DNA of 27,328 nt, taken from the NCBI GenBank assembly GCA_938028585.1, contig CALIZH010000368.1, forward strand, positions 1 to 27,328, written 5' to 3'. The translations under genes and the position numbers were made by a program. The notes below the pieces were generated by a model. The model made no database searches and was not told the DNA's origin. It saw only the letters and a program-made list of their open reading frames with translations. This DNA comes from an uncultured Actinomyces sp. (lineage in GTDB: Bacteria > Actinomycetota > Actinomycetes > Actinomycetales > Actinomycetaceae). This document shows positions 15,618 to 24,182 of this stretch, in pieces (position 1 is the stretch's first letter; each line of letters starts with the position of its first letter).

Positions 15618-16610
15618 TCAGCCCTGCTTGCCGAAACGGCGGAAGAACATGGCCAATAGTGCACCGGAAAGGTTGTGCCACACCGAGAAGACAGCGCCAG
15701 GAAGAGCCGCCTCGGGGCTGAAGTACTTCGTTGCCAAGCCGGCTGCCAGACCCGAGTTCTGCATACCAACTTCGATTGCGGTCGTGCGAGCTGCACGGTA
15801 ATCGCCGCCCGAGATACGGCCTGCGAAGTATCCGAAGAAGTAGCCCAGCAGGTTGTGGAGGATGACCACAACGAAGACGATGAGTGCGGATTCCATGATC
15901 TTGTCGGCGGACTTACCAACGACTGCTGCCAGCACGTAGGAGATGCCAAGGACGGAGATCCAGGGAAGTGCCGGGAGGATCTTTTCAACGTAGCGGCCAG
16001 CAAGCATACGGACAACGATGCCTGCGATGACGGGGATCAGAACGATCTGGACGATCGCGAGAGCCATAGCCTTTGCATCAACAGGCATGTACTGACCGGC
16101 CAGCCACTTGGTGAGAAGGGGGGTCATGAGGGGTGCCAGAAGGGTGGAAATCGAGGTCATGGTCACCGAAAGCGCAACGTCACCCTTAGCCAAGTAAGAG
16201 ATGACATTCGAGGCGGTTCCACCCGGGGCGCACCCGACCAGGATGACACCGGCAGCGATTGCCGGGTCGAGGTTGAGCGCCTTGGTTAGGAGGAATGCAA
16301 CTCCAGGCATGATCACATACTGCGCGATAACACCGACAATGACGGGCAGGGGGCGCTTGACGACAAGTGCGAAGTCGGGAAGGGTCAGGGTCAGACCCAT
16401 GCCGAACATGATGATGCCCAGGCCAATATTCACACCCGAGGCGAGCTTTGCTGCCTGGGTCGGGAAAATCAGACCAAGAGCGAATGCCGCAATAATAATG
16501 AGCGGGAATACGGTGACCGCGATGCGTGCAGAGCGGTCTTCCTGAGAGAGCTCGGGCTTTGAAGCAACCGAGGACGGAGCATGTTCTTCGCGTGTATCGT
16601 TTGTTGACAT
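15618..16610 (-). CDS. Bile acid:sodium symporter (BASS) family transporter
   Basis: This 330-residue membrane protein has about nine to ten hydrophobic helices after a 30-residue polar N-terminus. Family signatures are GCAPGGTASN (126-135) in the first half and EVGMQNSGLA (280-289) in the second; in structurally known members these crossing regions bind sodium. Bacterial members carry organic acids such as pantoate or sulfo-compounds, and the substrate here cannot be told. The gene stands alone, converging on the amidotransferase/ligase pair and diverging from the YwiC-like gene. The leader before the ATG at 16610 (TTATAGGT) has only a weak ribosome-binding sequence. Confidence 0.93.
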   Translation of the reverse strand: MSTNDTREEHAPSSVASKPELSQEDRSARIAVTVFPLIIIAAFALGLIFPTQAAKLASGVNIGLGIIMFGMGLTLTLPDFALVVKRPLPVIVGVIAQYVIMPGVAFLLTKALNLDPAIAAGVILVGCAPGGTASNVISYLAKGDVALSVTMTSISTLLAPLMTPLLTKWLAGQYMPVDAKAMALAIVQIVLIPVIAGIVVRMLAGRYVEKILPALPWISVLGISYVLAAVVGKSADKIMESALIVFVVVILHNLLGYFFGYFAGRISGGDYRAARTTAIEVGMQNSGLAAGLATKYFSPEAALPGAVFSVWHNLSGALLAMFFRRFGKQG

Positions 16611-16703
16611 ACCTATAACTATTGCGCTGTTGGCCCAGTTCAGAAAAAGTATGTCTCAGTGAATGGGATGTCGGTGAGCGCCGGCACAGAATTCGCGATT
16701 TTC

Positions 16704-16722
16704 TTAGGTTTGCCTTAGTGAA
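16704..16722 (+). promoter_or_regulatory. Possible DtxR/IdeR-like iron box
   Basis: TTAGGTTTGCCTTAGTGAA matches 15 of 19 positions of the DtxR/IdeR consensus TWAGGTWAGSCTWACCTWA, with the left half perfect and the right half poor. It overlaps the -35 of the next promoter. Confidence 0.3.
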
Positions 16723-16737
16723 TAGGGGCACTACACT
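16710..16737 (+). promoter_or_regulatory. Promoter of the YwiC-like gene
   Basis: TTGCCT (16710-16715) and TACACT (16732-16737) are 16 bp apart. The predicted transcription start coincides with the ATG at 16745, so that codon would be leaderless, while the ATG at 16766 has a Shine-Dalgarno sequence. Confidence 0.5.
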
Positions 16738-16765
16738 GTTGCCCATGGCTCAAAGAGGATCACGG

Positions 16766-17542
16766 ATGCGCTCACTTATTCGCCGAGGATGGCTCTCAAA
16801 CGAGCACGGCGCGTGGGTGATGACTGCCCTCCCCATCGCTGTCGGAATCTGCACCCTGAAACCTCAGCCCATTCAGTTCCTTTTACTTGCCGCGTGGACA
16901 GCGGCCTACTGCAGCTATCACGCACTCACCCTGTTCATGGCGGCTGCACCTAAACGTCGCAAGACCTACCTACCGGCGATGGCGACCTGGGCAGTAATTG
17001 CGGCTGCATGCGGGATCCCGGTCATCATTCTTCACCCGCGTCCTGTCGCACGAATTCTGATCCCTGTGACGGTCTTCTGTGCGATTGCGACATTCGAGGC
17101 GTGGAGAAAGCGCCGACGCTCACTCCCCTCACACCTTGCCAGCGTTCTGGCCAGCTCATGCACCTATCCACTGTCAGTGTGGGTTGTTGCCGAAGACTAC
17201 TCACCACTCAAACTGTGGTGTGCGGCGGCCGCAATTGCGGCATACATGCTGGGTGCCACTCTCTACGTCAGATCGTTAATCCGAGGCGCCGGGGACACAC
17301 GGATGTTCGTCGTCTGTATTGCCTGGCACCTAGCGACACTCGTGGCAGGCCTTGTCGGCGTTGTGACCCACGTGGTTCCGCTCTGGTCCTTGATCGCTTT
17401 TACTCTGCTTTCGGCGCGAGCGATCATTGTTCCCGCATTACAAAATTCCTCGCGGATCAAGCTTCGCCCCGCGGTCATTGGGATCGGCGAATATCTGGCC
17501 TGCGTCTTGATGTTTAGCGCAGTTATGGCGATCGTCGCATAG
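16766..17542 (+). CDS. YwiC-like family integral membrane protein
   Basis: The product (258 residues from the chosen start) is a multi-helix membrane protein with the YwiC-like N-terminal signature SNEHGAWVMTALPIAVGI close to the start. About seven to eight hydrophobic helices follow. The family is widespread in actinobacteria and Bacillus but has no proven function. The ATG at 16766 is preferred because AGAGGA lies 6 bases upstream and the signature then falls at residue 11. The ATG at 16745 is an alternative that could be used on a leaderless mRNA. A possible iron box overlaps its promoter. Confidence 0.8.
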   Translation: MRSLIRRGWLSNEHGAWVMTALPIAVGICTLKPQPIQFLLLAAWTAAYCSYHALTLFMAAAPKRRKTYLPAMATWAVIAAACGIPVIILHPRPVARILIPVTVFCAIATFEAWRKRRRSLPSHLASVLASSCTYPLSVWVVAEDYSPLKLWCAAAAIAAYMLGATLYVRSLIRGAGDTRMFVVCIAWHLATLVAGLVGVVTHVVPLWSLIAFTLLSARAIIVPALQNSSRIKLRPAVIGIGEYLACVLMFSAVMAIVA

Positions 17543-17575
17543 TTCTTTGCTCAGCGATAGGTGATAATTAAGCGC

Positions 17576-17959
17576 ATGAACTTTATTCTGCGTCTTATCG
17601 GAACGGGCTTGGGACTGTGGGTCTCAGCCAAACTTGTTCCTGGAATCGTCATTACACAGGGCACGACCCTGACTGAAACAGTCATCATGCTGGGCCTGAT
17701 CGCCTTGGTCTTCACCATTGTGAATTCGATTGTGCGCCCCTTGGTTTCAATCCTTGCCTTCCCCCTGTACGTCCTCACTTTCGGACTCTTTGCTCTGGTG
17801 ACTAATGGCATCGGTTTCATGGTGGCAAGCGGAGTTGCCCACTCTTTGGGTCTTCCTTTCTCTGTCTCTGGGATTGGGGCGGCAATTATCGGCGCGATTA
17901 TCACCGCTGTTGTCTCTTCGCTTTTCGGAGGCCTGACTGGAGCATCCAAGAAGGATTGA
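17576..17959 (+). CDS. Phage holin family 4 (superfamily IV) membrane protein
   Basis: This protein of 127 residues has four hydrophobic helices and the conserved core NSIVRPLVSILAFPLYVLTF followed by GLFALVTNGIGF, which identifies the family named after mycobacterial four-helix holins (PF04020). Most members are chromosomal and not phage genes; the function is unknown. The ATG at 17576 is used because family members begin just before the first helix; a GTG at 17561 would add five residues. AGGTGA lies 11 bases upstream. It follows the YwiC-like gene by 33 bp and may be co-transcribed. Confidence 0.88.
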   Translation: MNFILRLIGTGLGLWVSAKLVPGIVITQGTTLTETVIMLGLIALVFTIVNSIVRPLVSILAFPLYVLTFGLFALVTNGIGFMVASGVAHSLGLPFSVSGIGAAIIGAIITAVVSSLFGGLTGASKKD

Positions 17960-17976
17960 TCCTTCCCTCGCACACA

Positions 17977-19608
17977 TCACGTCACTCGGCGGGTATCAAA
18001 GATATAGGAGCGCGTCTGCGTCCTATCGGTGATACCTAGCCGAGTTCTTCTTTGTTCTTCCCAACGAAGTACTTCCCCAATATTGGGATTCTGTTGCGGA
18101 TTCACCTGCTCGCATTCACGGATCGCCTGCGTGTAGGTTCCAATGTCGTGTGCAGCAATGGGATTGTCACTGCCCTGCTTCACATCCAGGTGTTCGCTAT
18201 CAAAATGCAAGGTGAGCGCATTTCCCCGATTCGTATTTGCCGCACCATCAAGGGCAGGAACGATATCGCGTGTATTTTCCATATTGAGCATGGGAACACC
18301 AGGATCTGGGTGAAAACCTGCGACGGGAGATCCCGCTGTGAGAACCGAGGCCACGCTGTAGCGTGCGCGAATATCACTTTCGGAAGCCAGCTGAGCAGCG
18401 ATGATTCCACCTTGCGAATGACCAATGAACTCAACGGGTTCATCGCTGCGGATTCCGGCCATATCCATGGCAGTTTTCACCGAACGAAGCTGATCTGAGT
18501 CAGATTGACCAACTGCCTGAAGGTTCGTCAGCATGTCCTGGGGATTGTCCTCACCCGGTCCCCACTTCTGCGTTCCTCGGATCATGACGGACCATGAACG
18601 GTGCTCCTGACCCTGCTCGTCTGTAGTGACATGCTGAAGGATCTCGATCTGACCTTCATCCGCGCTTGAGCGCAGTTCTCCAATCCTTTCAAGGGCTGAC
18701 GATGCCTGAAGCGGCGTGCTGACACGAGGCGGAGCTCCGCCAGACCCCCCTTGCGTGACTCCCGAGGCTGCCTGCTGGACCGTCGGCGCATGTTTGGGGT
18801 AGGCAATAACGCTATGAGCCGCATAGAGGGCAACACCGAAAGGCCCGCAGTATGTGCGTACTTTTCCGCCATCAGCAACACCTTCCAATACCCGAGTACT
18901 CAACGGAGTCCCTTCGCCCGGAGTGGTTGGAAGTGTCTGGGCTGAGACCCGCACCCCACTGTGTCGGCCAAACATTAACCAGCCCATGGCCGCGTAGAAA
19001 GTTGATGCTTGGGCAGCGGCATCGCGCGTCACTTCTGCGTTCTCATGCGAATTCGTGCCGCTCAGCATTCTGGCCACTTCACCAACGTCATACTGGGTCC
19101 GGATACCCAACTCTGCATCTTTTGGTTGATGGACAAAGGAATAGCCGTGGGCTGCAATAATCGCCCCTCCATGAACCAAACCAACAGGCGCCATGAGAAA
19201 GGGAAGGTTTGGATTCAGGTACTTTCCAAAACCTCCAATCTTTTGCGAGAGCACTAAGCCACCGCCCCAGATATTTACTCCCAACCCGCCGTCTAAGCGG
19301 GCGCAGGTGCGCTGGTAGGCTCGGACATCGGCCTCGGCACCAGAGTGGATCCGCGCAACATAGGCAAGCTTTTGCGCGCAACTATCCATCCGCTCACTGA
19401 GGTGCGCGCCAAGTGAGTAAAAGTGGTCGGCCGCCTCCCCGCACTTGTGAATCCTCAAGTCTTGGATCATTCCAGCGAGCATTTCCAGCTGCTCATCACA
19501 GGCATCTTTGATTTTCCTCATTGAGAGGACATCATCCACCAGTGCTTCAGTATCGATGCTCGTCTGTGAAGAAGAGACAAGCATCCACGACACAGATTCA
19601 TCGCTCAT
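17977..19608 (-). CDS. Large GHSQGG serine hydrolase with helical N-terminal domain
   Basis: The 543-residue protein has an N-terminal helical region (about 15-110) resembling the helical hairpins of WXG/LXG proteins, a Gly-rich hydrophobic middle (about 110-170), a Gly/Pro/Ser linker near 280-300, and a C-terminal alpha/beta hydrolase domain. Probable catalytic residues are S398 in EFIGHSQGG, D448 in DIVPALDG and H487 in AAHDIGTYTQ; IRGTQ (343-347) may shape the oxyanion hole. It is paralogous to the hydrolase at 22051-23448. The ATG at 19608 overlaps the stop of the small upstream gene by four bases and has GGAGGG 6 bases upstream. No signal peptide is visible; a lipase or esterase activity is inferred. 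Confidence 0.8.
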   Translation of the reverse strand: MSDESVSWMLVSSSQTSIDTEALVDDVLSMRKIKDACDEQLEMLAGMIQDLRIHKCGEAADHFYSLGAHLSERMDSCAQKLAYVARIHSGAEADVRAYQRTCARLDGGLGVNIWGGGLVLSQKIGGFGKYLNPNLPFLMAPVGLVHGGAIIAAHGYSFVHQPKDAELGIRTQYDVGEVARMLSGTNSHENAEVTRDAAAQASTFYAAMGWLMFGRHSGVRVSAQTLPTTPGEGTPLSTRVLEGVADGGKVRTYCGPFGVALYAAHSVIAYPKHAPTVQQAASGVTQGGSGGAPPRVSTPLQASSALERIGELRSSADEGQIEILQHVTTDEQGQEHRSWSVMIRGTQKWGPGEDNPQDMLTNLQAVGQSDSDQLRSVKTAMDMAGIRSDEPVEFIGHSQGGIIAAQLASESDIRARYSVASVLTAGSPVAGFHPDPGVPMLNMENTRDIVPALDGAANTNRGNALTLHFDSEHLDVKQGSDNPIAAHDIGTYTQAIRECEQVNPQQNPNIGEVLRWEEQRRTRLGITDRTQTRSYIFDTRRVT

Positions 19609-19877
19609 GACTGTCCCTCCAGACTTGCCATTTCCAGTTGCGCAAGTTCTTTCAGCTGCGATGCCAGTGCGGACCAAGAATTCGATCCCTTTGCAATTTG
19701 ATCAATCTCTGCGCGCGCAGCTTCACTTCCGCTTCCAGTCCATGACGACAGAGAAAATTCATTCATTGTTGCGGCAATATCCGCACAATTGTCTGCGATT
19801 ACCTGAAGCGACTGACATACCGTGAACATCCACATACGTGTCAGAGTATGAAGACGCTCTTCTCGCTTCAGACGCAT
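19605..19877 (-). CDS. Small WXG100-like helical protein
   Basis: This roughly 90-residue protein looks like two helices joined by a SWTGSGSEAAR turn, with W-x-G near residue 46, the place and form seen in WXG100 (ESAT-6-like) proteins. Overlap of its stop with the start of the large hydrolase (ATGA) means the two are translated together, the usual arrangement of a WXG-type partner and its effector. Neither an ESX/T7SS ATPase (EccC) nor a membrane component is in the window, so secretion is inference. The start is uncertain: ATG at 19877, GTG at 19898 and ATG at 19835 all lack good ribosome-binding sequences. Confidence 0.65.
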   Translation of the reverse strand: MRLKREERLHTLTRMWMFTVCQSLQVIADNCADIAATMNEFSLSSWTGSGSEAARAEIDQIAKGSNSWSALASQLKELAQLEMASLEGQS

Positions 19878-19984
19878 CACAATTTCTGTGGAAAACACCG
19901 ATAACCCGTCACGACTGTGCGTGAATACAAGGTTTCAAAACGTGGTCCCGTGGCAGCGAGCTCTCGGTCTGAGATGATTAAGAC

Positions 19985-21451
19985 ATGACTTCGCAGCAAG
20001 GATCCATGTTTTCGCCCGAAATGGGATACGCAGACCTAGCAGCAACTGGCCAGGCGCTCTCTCCACTGGACGGTCGCTACCGCCCTCAAACCCAAGAACT
20101 GACTCAGTACCTTTCTGAAGCTGCGCTCAATCGAACCCGAATTTTTGTCGAGATTGAGTGGATGATTGAGTTGCTGCGACGGGGCATCATCGCTCACGCA
20201 CCCGAAATTTCTGATGCCGAATTGGACTACCTGCGTGCACTTCCTCAGAATTTCAACGCGGATTCCATTGCCGAACTCGCCCAGATCGAAGCCGTAACCC
20301 GCCACGATGTGAAGGCAGTCGAGTACTACATTGATCATCGCCTTGAGGCAGCTCGCGATGTTCTCGGTCCTGACACCGTACTTCCCTCGCTTCGTCCACT
20401 GGTCCACATTTTTGCGACCTCAGAGGACATCAATAACCTCTCCTATGCGCTCAATGTTCAAGCTGCCGTTCGCCAAGTGTGGTTGCCTCGTGCACAGGCG
20501 CTGTATTCGCGACTTCTTGAATTGGCTCAAAATGGTGTGGATGTTCCGATGCTTGCGCGCACCCACGGTCAGCCGGCAACTCCGGTCACTATGGGTAAGG
20601 AATTGGCAGTTTTCGCCTATCGCCTCTCTCGCCAGCTGTCGCGAATTGAAGACGCGGAATACTTGGGCAAGATGAATGGAGCCACTGGAACTTGGGCTGC
20701 TCACCGCGTTGCTCTGCCCCAGGTCCCCTGGCCGCTTCTTACGAAGGATTTTGTAGAGCGCCTCGGTCTGACCTGGAACCCGCTGACGACTCAGATCGAG
20801 TCTCATGACTGGCAAAGTGAGCTCTACAGCGATATTTCGCGCTTCGGACGCATTGCTCATAATCTTTCGACGGATTGCTGGACCTACATTTCTTTGGGTT
20901 ATTTCCACCAAAAGCTTGGTGCGCAAGGGTCGACCGGCTCTTCGACAATGCCGCATAAGGTCAACCCCATTCGATTTGAGAACGCGGAGGCTAACTTTGA
21001 GATTTCCTGCGCGCTGCTGGAAACCCTTGCTCAGACTCTGGTGACATCGAGGCTTCAGCGCGATCTGACGGATTCCTCAACTCAGCGCAATATCGGGGTG
21101 GCTTTGGGGCACTCGCTTGTTGCGATCGATAATTTGACCCGCGGTTTAGAGGGAATCGAACTGAATTCTCAGGTCATGGCTGAGGAATTGGCACAGCATC
21201 CCGAAGTTCTTTCCGAGGCCATCCAGCAGGTGATGCGTCTTGCCTCCCTTGAGGGACGCGACGGCATGGAGAACCCCTACGAGCGCATGAAGGAACTGAC
21301 GCGCGGACACGATATTGATATCCAGCGTCTACGTGAGTTTGTATCTTCTTTGGATTTACCCGAAGACCAGAAGCAGCGACTCATGGAGCTCACTCCTGAA
21401 ACCTATACGGGTTATGCACCCGATATGGTCGATTGGATCAGCGCAGAGTAA
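19985..21451 (+). CDS. purB: Adenylosuccinate lyase
   Basis: PurB cleaves adenylosuccinate to AMP and fumarate and SAICAR to AICAR in purine synthesis, as a cytoplasmic homotetramer. The 488-residue sequence has the fumarase/aspartase-superfamily signature GSSTMPHKVNPIRFEN near 317-331, in the mobile loop that carries the catalytic Ser, as well as the conserved ARTHGQPATPVTMGKE and ALSPLDGRY segments. The ATG at 19985 is the outermost plausible start; one at 20006 would remove seven residues. It is alone on the plus strand between two hydrolase clusters on the minus strand. Confidence 0.96.
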   Translation: MTSQQGSMFSPEMGYADLAATGQALSPLDGRYRPQTQELTQYLSEAALNRTRIFVEIEWMIELLRRGIIAHAPEISDAELDYLRALPQNFNADSIAELAQIEAVTRHDVKAVEYYIDHRLEAARDVLGPDTVLPSLRPLVHIFATSEDINNLSYALNVQAAVRQVWLPRAQALYSRLLELAQNGVDVPMLARTHGQPATPVTMGKELAVFAYRLSRQLSRIEDAEYLGKMNGATGTWAAHRVALPQVPWPLLTKDFVERLGLTWNPLTTQIESHDWQSELYSDISRFGRIAHNLSTDCWTYISLGYFHQKLGAQGSTGSSTMPHKVNPIRFENAEANFEISCALLETLAQTLVTSRLQRDLTDSSTQRNIGVALGHSLVAIDNLTRGLEGIELNSQVMAEELAQHPEVLSEAIQQVMRLASLEGRDGMENPYERMKELTRGHDIDIQRLREFVSSLDLPEDQKQRLMELTPETYTGYAPDMVDWISAE

Positions 21452-21458
21452 CGCTGGT

Positions 21459-22064
21459 TTAGACGGGCCTCCAGCCACTATCAAATGCGGGTGCCCCCAA
21501 GCGTTCAAAGAGCTCTTCGGGGCGTACCTGCAGGGAAGAATAGCCTAGGGTGCGCATGTCGGCGATTTCCTGATCACCGCTTTGCAGCTTGCCTTCAATG
21601 ACAATCGGTGCAATTTCGGGATTACGCCAGGCTGCTTCTACAGCTGCAGCAAGTAAACCCTGCGCAGCACGCGCACGAAGGTCTTCCGCTAGCTCTTCGG
21701 TGCCAGCCGTCATCACTACAGTGAAGCAAACCATGGTTGGTTTCCCAAAGCCTTCGTTAACCTGAACCTCGCAGCGGTCGACATCCCATGGAGCGGAATT
21801 CACATTGCCGTATTCACCCCGCGCAACCTGCTTTTCTAGGGTTGTGCGAAGCCTTGCCTCGATCATGCGGGCGAAGCGCTGAGAACGCCCTTCCCTATCG
21901 CTTGGCCGCAGACGCGTAAGCGCAGCTCCCACTCCGAGCGTTGCGATTCCCATAGCGGCAAGGCCCAAGGGATTCGAAATCCGTGGGATATCGTCAGAGA
22001 TGCGCTGGAGCGCAGAGCCATTCATCATTCCCAAGATCCGCTTGAGTGATCTATTCGCTTCCAT
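21459..22064 (-). CDS. Unrecognised single-helix membrane protein, partner of the hydrolase gene
   Basis: I do not recognise this 201-residue protein. A hydrophobic stretch at about 33-50 (LGLAAMGIATLGVGAALT) follows a polar N-terminus, and the remaining 150 residues are a soluble alpha/beta-looking domain with no recognisable catalytic motif. The ATG at 22064 has GGGGTGA upstream and lies 14 bp inside the preceding hydrolase gene, so the two are translationally coupled and may form a complex. It ends 7 bp from the end of purB, with no terminator visible between the converging genes. Confidence 0.75.
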   Translation of the reverse strand: MEANRSLKRILGMMNGSALQRISDDIPRISNPLGLAAMGIATLGVGAALTRLRPSDREGRSQRFARMIEARLRTTLEKQVARGEYGNVNSAPWDVDRCEVQVNEGFGKPTMVCFTVVMTAGTEELAEDLRARAAQGLLAAAVEAAWRNPEIAPIVIEGKLQSGDQEIADMRTLGYSSLQVRPEELFERLGAPAFDSGWRPV

Positions 22065-23448
22065 GCGTCACCCCATCGTGATTGTCATCAGTCTCTTGTG
22101 CATTACTGGTGAGTTGCCGAGAATGGATACCTTTCACCCGCGACCAAACCCCCGAATTTGGGTCATCGAGCTCTTGCCAGACGTCATAGATGCGCACGCG
22201 GGTAGGCTCATCGCCCTGTGGGAGCATCGCTTGGAGCGTGCGAACCGCTTGCCCGACCCGATCCCACTGAGTGATGGCACTGCGACGCTCAAGGTGTCCC
22301 ACCGTTTCGGTGTATGTCGATGATGAATGCGCATAGTACAGGGCACGCAGTCGTGGCTGAATGAGCTTTCGTCCCACCATGATCCGATGGTCGGGAGCAC
22401 GAGCCGGTGTTCCATCAGTAGATGGAACAACATCCTGATCATGGGCAATATCAACCATGACAACTTCTGGACGAATTCGTGTTCGCCTGGCGGGAGCTCC
22501 CATGGCAAGAATTGCGCGGACATCAATTCCTGTTTCCTGCGCGGATAGGCTTCCCAAATTCACCGCGATCAGACCGCCCTGAGAATGACCGGCAAGCATC
22601 ACTGGCTCCGTAGCGAAGCCTTCGGGATCAACACCTTCTTCACTCATCGCATGGTGAAGTGCCAGAATAATCCCCGCGCGCATAGACGAGGGCATTCCCA
22701 ATGCCTCTCGAATATTGGCCTCCATGTCTGCCGGGTTGGGAGTTGATGGAGTATCAAAGTGCTGTGTTCCGGGGATCGAAACGAGCCAACGCCGTGTCTC
22801 CCCCTGGCCTACGCGCGTGATTTTGATGGACTGCCCATAGGTTCCAGCCCAGTACATGTCATCGATATCCGCAGCCAAATCTTGGAGCGAGCGCGGCGCC
22901 CAAAGACGCTTGACCTGAGAACGCGGCCGCCCTGGAATCTCAATAAAATCCTGGCCACCATCAGAATCAAAATACTTATCTGCATGTGCGGTTCCACCGG
23001 TCATTTGCCCCAGCGAAGTACCGGCAATGAGCATTCCCGCCATCAGAGCTTCAAAGCCATCACGAGGCGTCACCTGCGCCAAGCGTTGAAGTTTGCCTGT
23101 GCGATCCAATCCAATGACAGAGTCCAGTGCCGCTGCTGCGTGGACGATTTTCCCGGCACTGCCAGCGATACCACAGAGAACACGTACGAAAAGGGTGTCC
23201 AATCCGGGGTCCCGGAAGAAGATCGATTGGGATTGTTCTGATACCTGTTCACCCAGACGATCTGACTCCATCCGCAGACGCGAGCGAATATCCGCTGGAA
23301 GAAATCCCAGTGTCGAGGCCCCCGCAACCGCGAGCGCGGAGAGCAGTTTGGGTGCAAGCGGGATCACTTTCGCACGCAGGTAGAGGGAAGTAAAAGAGCC
23401 CGGCACACGACGCCGTGCGTAATACGAGCGGTGGTGTTGTCGTCTCAT
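22051..23448 (-). CDS. Second large GHSQGG serine hydrolase
   Basis: The product (465 residues from the chosen start) has a basic N-terminus (MRRQHHRSYYARRR), a hydrophobic segment at about 27-50, and a C-terminal alpha/beta hydrolase domain. Probable catalytic residues are S289 in AGHSQGG, D339 in DVVPSTDG and H374. Shared features with the hydrolase at 17977-19608 include GTQ before a segment with the pattern NP-x-DM-x2-N, the same elbow and the same acid-residue motif (D-x-VP-x3-DG), so the two are paralogous. The ATG at 23448 is chosen for the AAGGAGAGG just upstream; an extension to 23580 would cross the csoR promoter. It is divergent from csoR. Envelope localisation is inferred. Confidence 0.8.
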   Translation of the reverse strand: MRRQHHRSYYARRRVPGSFTSLYLRAKVIPLAPKLLSALAVAGASTLGFLPADIRSRLRMESDRLGEQVSEQSQSIFFRDPGLDTLFVRVLCGIAGSAGKIVHAAAALDSVIGLDRTGKLQRLAQVTPRDGFEALMAGMLIAGTSLGQMTGGTAHADKYFDSDGGQDFIEIPGRPRSQVKRLWAPRSLQDLAADIDDMYWAGTYGQSIKITRVGQGETRRWLVSIPGTQHFDTPSTPNPADMEANIREALGMPSSMRAGIILALHHAMSEEGVDPEGFATEPVMLAGHSQGGLIAVNLGSLSAQETGIDVRAILAMGAPARRTRIRPEVVMVDIAHDQDVVPSTDGTPARAPDHRIMVGRKLIQPRLRALYYAHSSSTYTETVGHLERRSAITQWDRVGQAVRTLQAMLPQGDEPTRVRIYDVWQELDDPNSGVWSRVKGIHSRQLTSNAQETDDNHDGVTHGSE

Positions 23449-23540
23449 GGCCTCTCCTTCCCTTGGTGCAAGCCTAAGCCCCCTGACGTGCATCTGCGTC
23501 CAGATTGGCTCAACGAGAGTTTCCTCATCTTTATTTCCTA

Positions 23541-23569
23541 TTGACACATATACCCCCCGGGGGTATATT
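23541..23569 (+). promoter_or_regulatory. csoR promoter with embedded CsoR operator
   Basis: TTGACA (23541-23546) and TATATT (23564-23569) are separated by exactly 17 bp. Between and overlapping them lies a perfect inverted repeat, ATATACCCCC-C-GGGGGTATAT (23548-23568), of the form bound by CsoR repressors. Bound CsoR would block RNA polymerase, and Cu(I) would release it. Confidence 0.92.
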
Positions 23570-23591
23570 TCGAAGCGCAAGGAGGAACACT

Positions 23592-23876
23592 ATGACTCAC
23601 GGATATACCGAAGAAACCGAGCACTACCTCAAGCGCCTTCGCAGAATTGAAGGCCAGCTGAGGGGGTTGCAACGCATGGTTGCAGAGGACACCTATTGCA
23701 TTGATGTCCTCACTCAAATCTCTGCAGTGCAGTCCGCTCTGGACTCCGTCGCATTAGGCCTCCTTGAAGACCACATGAATCACTGCGTTCTTCACGCCGC
23801 TCAACACAGCGAAGAAGAAGGACGCGAAAAGATCCAAGAAGCCACAAAGGCAATCGCGCGACTGGTGAAGTCCTAA
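23592..23876 (+). CDS. csoR: Copper-sensing repressor CsoR
   Basis: This 94-residue all-helical protein represses its own copper operon and releases DNA when it binds Cu(I). The metal ligands C36, H61 and C65 fall at the same positions as in the M. tuberculosis protein, and the YLKRLRRIEGQLRG segment is the family's N-terminal signature. The ATG at 23592 is chosen because AAGGAGG lies 6 bases upstream and the protein then has the normal length. A consensus promoter and a perfect operator lie directly upstream, and copZ and copA follow. Confidence 0.96.
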   Translation: MTHGYTEETEHYLKRLRRIEGQLRGLQRMVAEDTYCIDVLTQISAVQSALDSVALGLLEDHMNHCVLHAAQHSEEEGREKIQEATKAIARLVKS

Positions 23877-23927
23877 GCGCACACATACGTCTCTCCATTT
23901 TTTCCACCACCAAAGAAAGGCGCCATC

Positions 23928-24173
23928 ATGGCACAGGAAATTGATCGCACCGTCGAACTCTCCATCAACGGAATGACCTGCGGACACTGCGTCGCATCTG
24001 TCACCGAAGAACTGAGCGAGGTCCCCGGCGTCCTGAACGTCGAGGTCATCCTCAACTCCGGCGCAACCTCCAAGGCCACCGTTGTCACCAACACCGAACT
24101 CGATGACAACGCTCTGCGTGACGCTGTTTCCGAGGCCGGCTTCGAATTGGTCGGAATCGCTCGCGATTTCTGA
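23928..24173 (+). CDS. copZ: Copper chaperone CopZ (HMA domain protein)
   Basis: The 81-residue protein is a single heavy-metal-associated (HMA) domain with the motif GMTCGHC at about residues 16-22, which binds Cu(I) through the two cysteines and passes it to the ATPase. AAAGG lies about 8 bases before the ATG. The gene is 51 bp after csoR and 71 bp before copA. The small soluble CopZ can be expected to dock on the ATPase; because that ATPase has an internal HMA domain here, the transfer route may be different. Confidence 0.95.
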   Translation: MAQEIDRTVELSINGMTCGHCVASVTEELSEVPGVLNVEVILNSGATSKATVVTNTELDDNALRDAVSEAGFELVGIARDF

Positions 24174-24182
24174 CCTCCTCAA

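Noticed and set aside
15675..16289. Plus-strand gene opposite the symporter
   Set aside because: Its product is rich in Asp, His and Cys with no family features, while the minus strand encodes a complete symporter family protein.
17576..17959. Prophage remnant indicated by a holin family gene
   Set aside because: This family is mostly chromosomal, and no other phage gene, attachment site or integrase is present.
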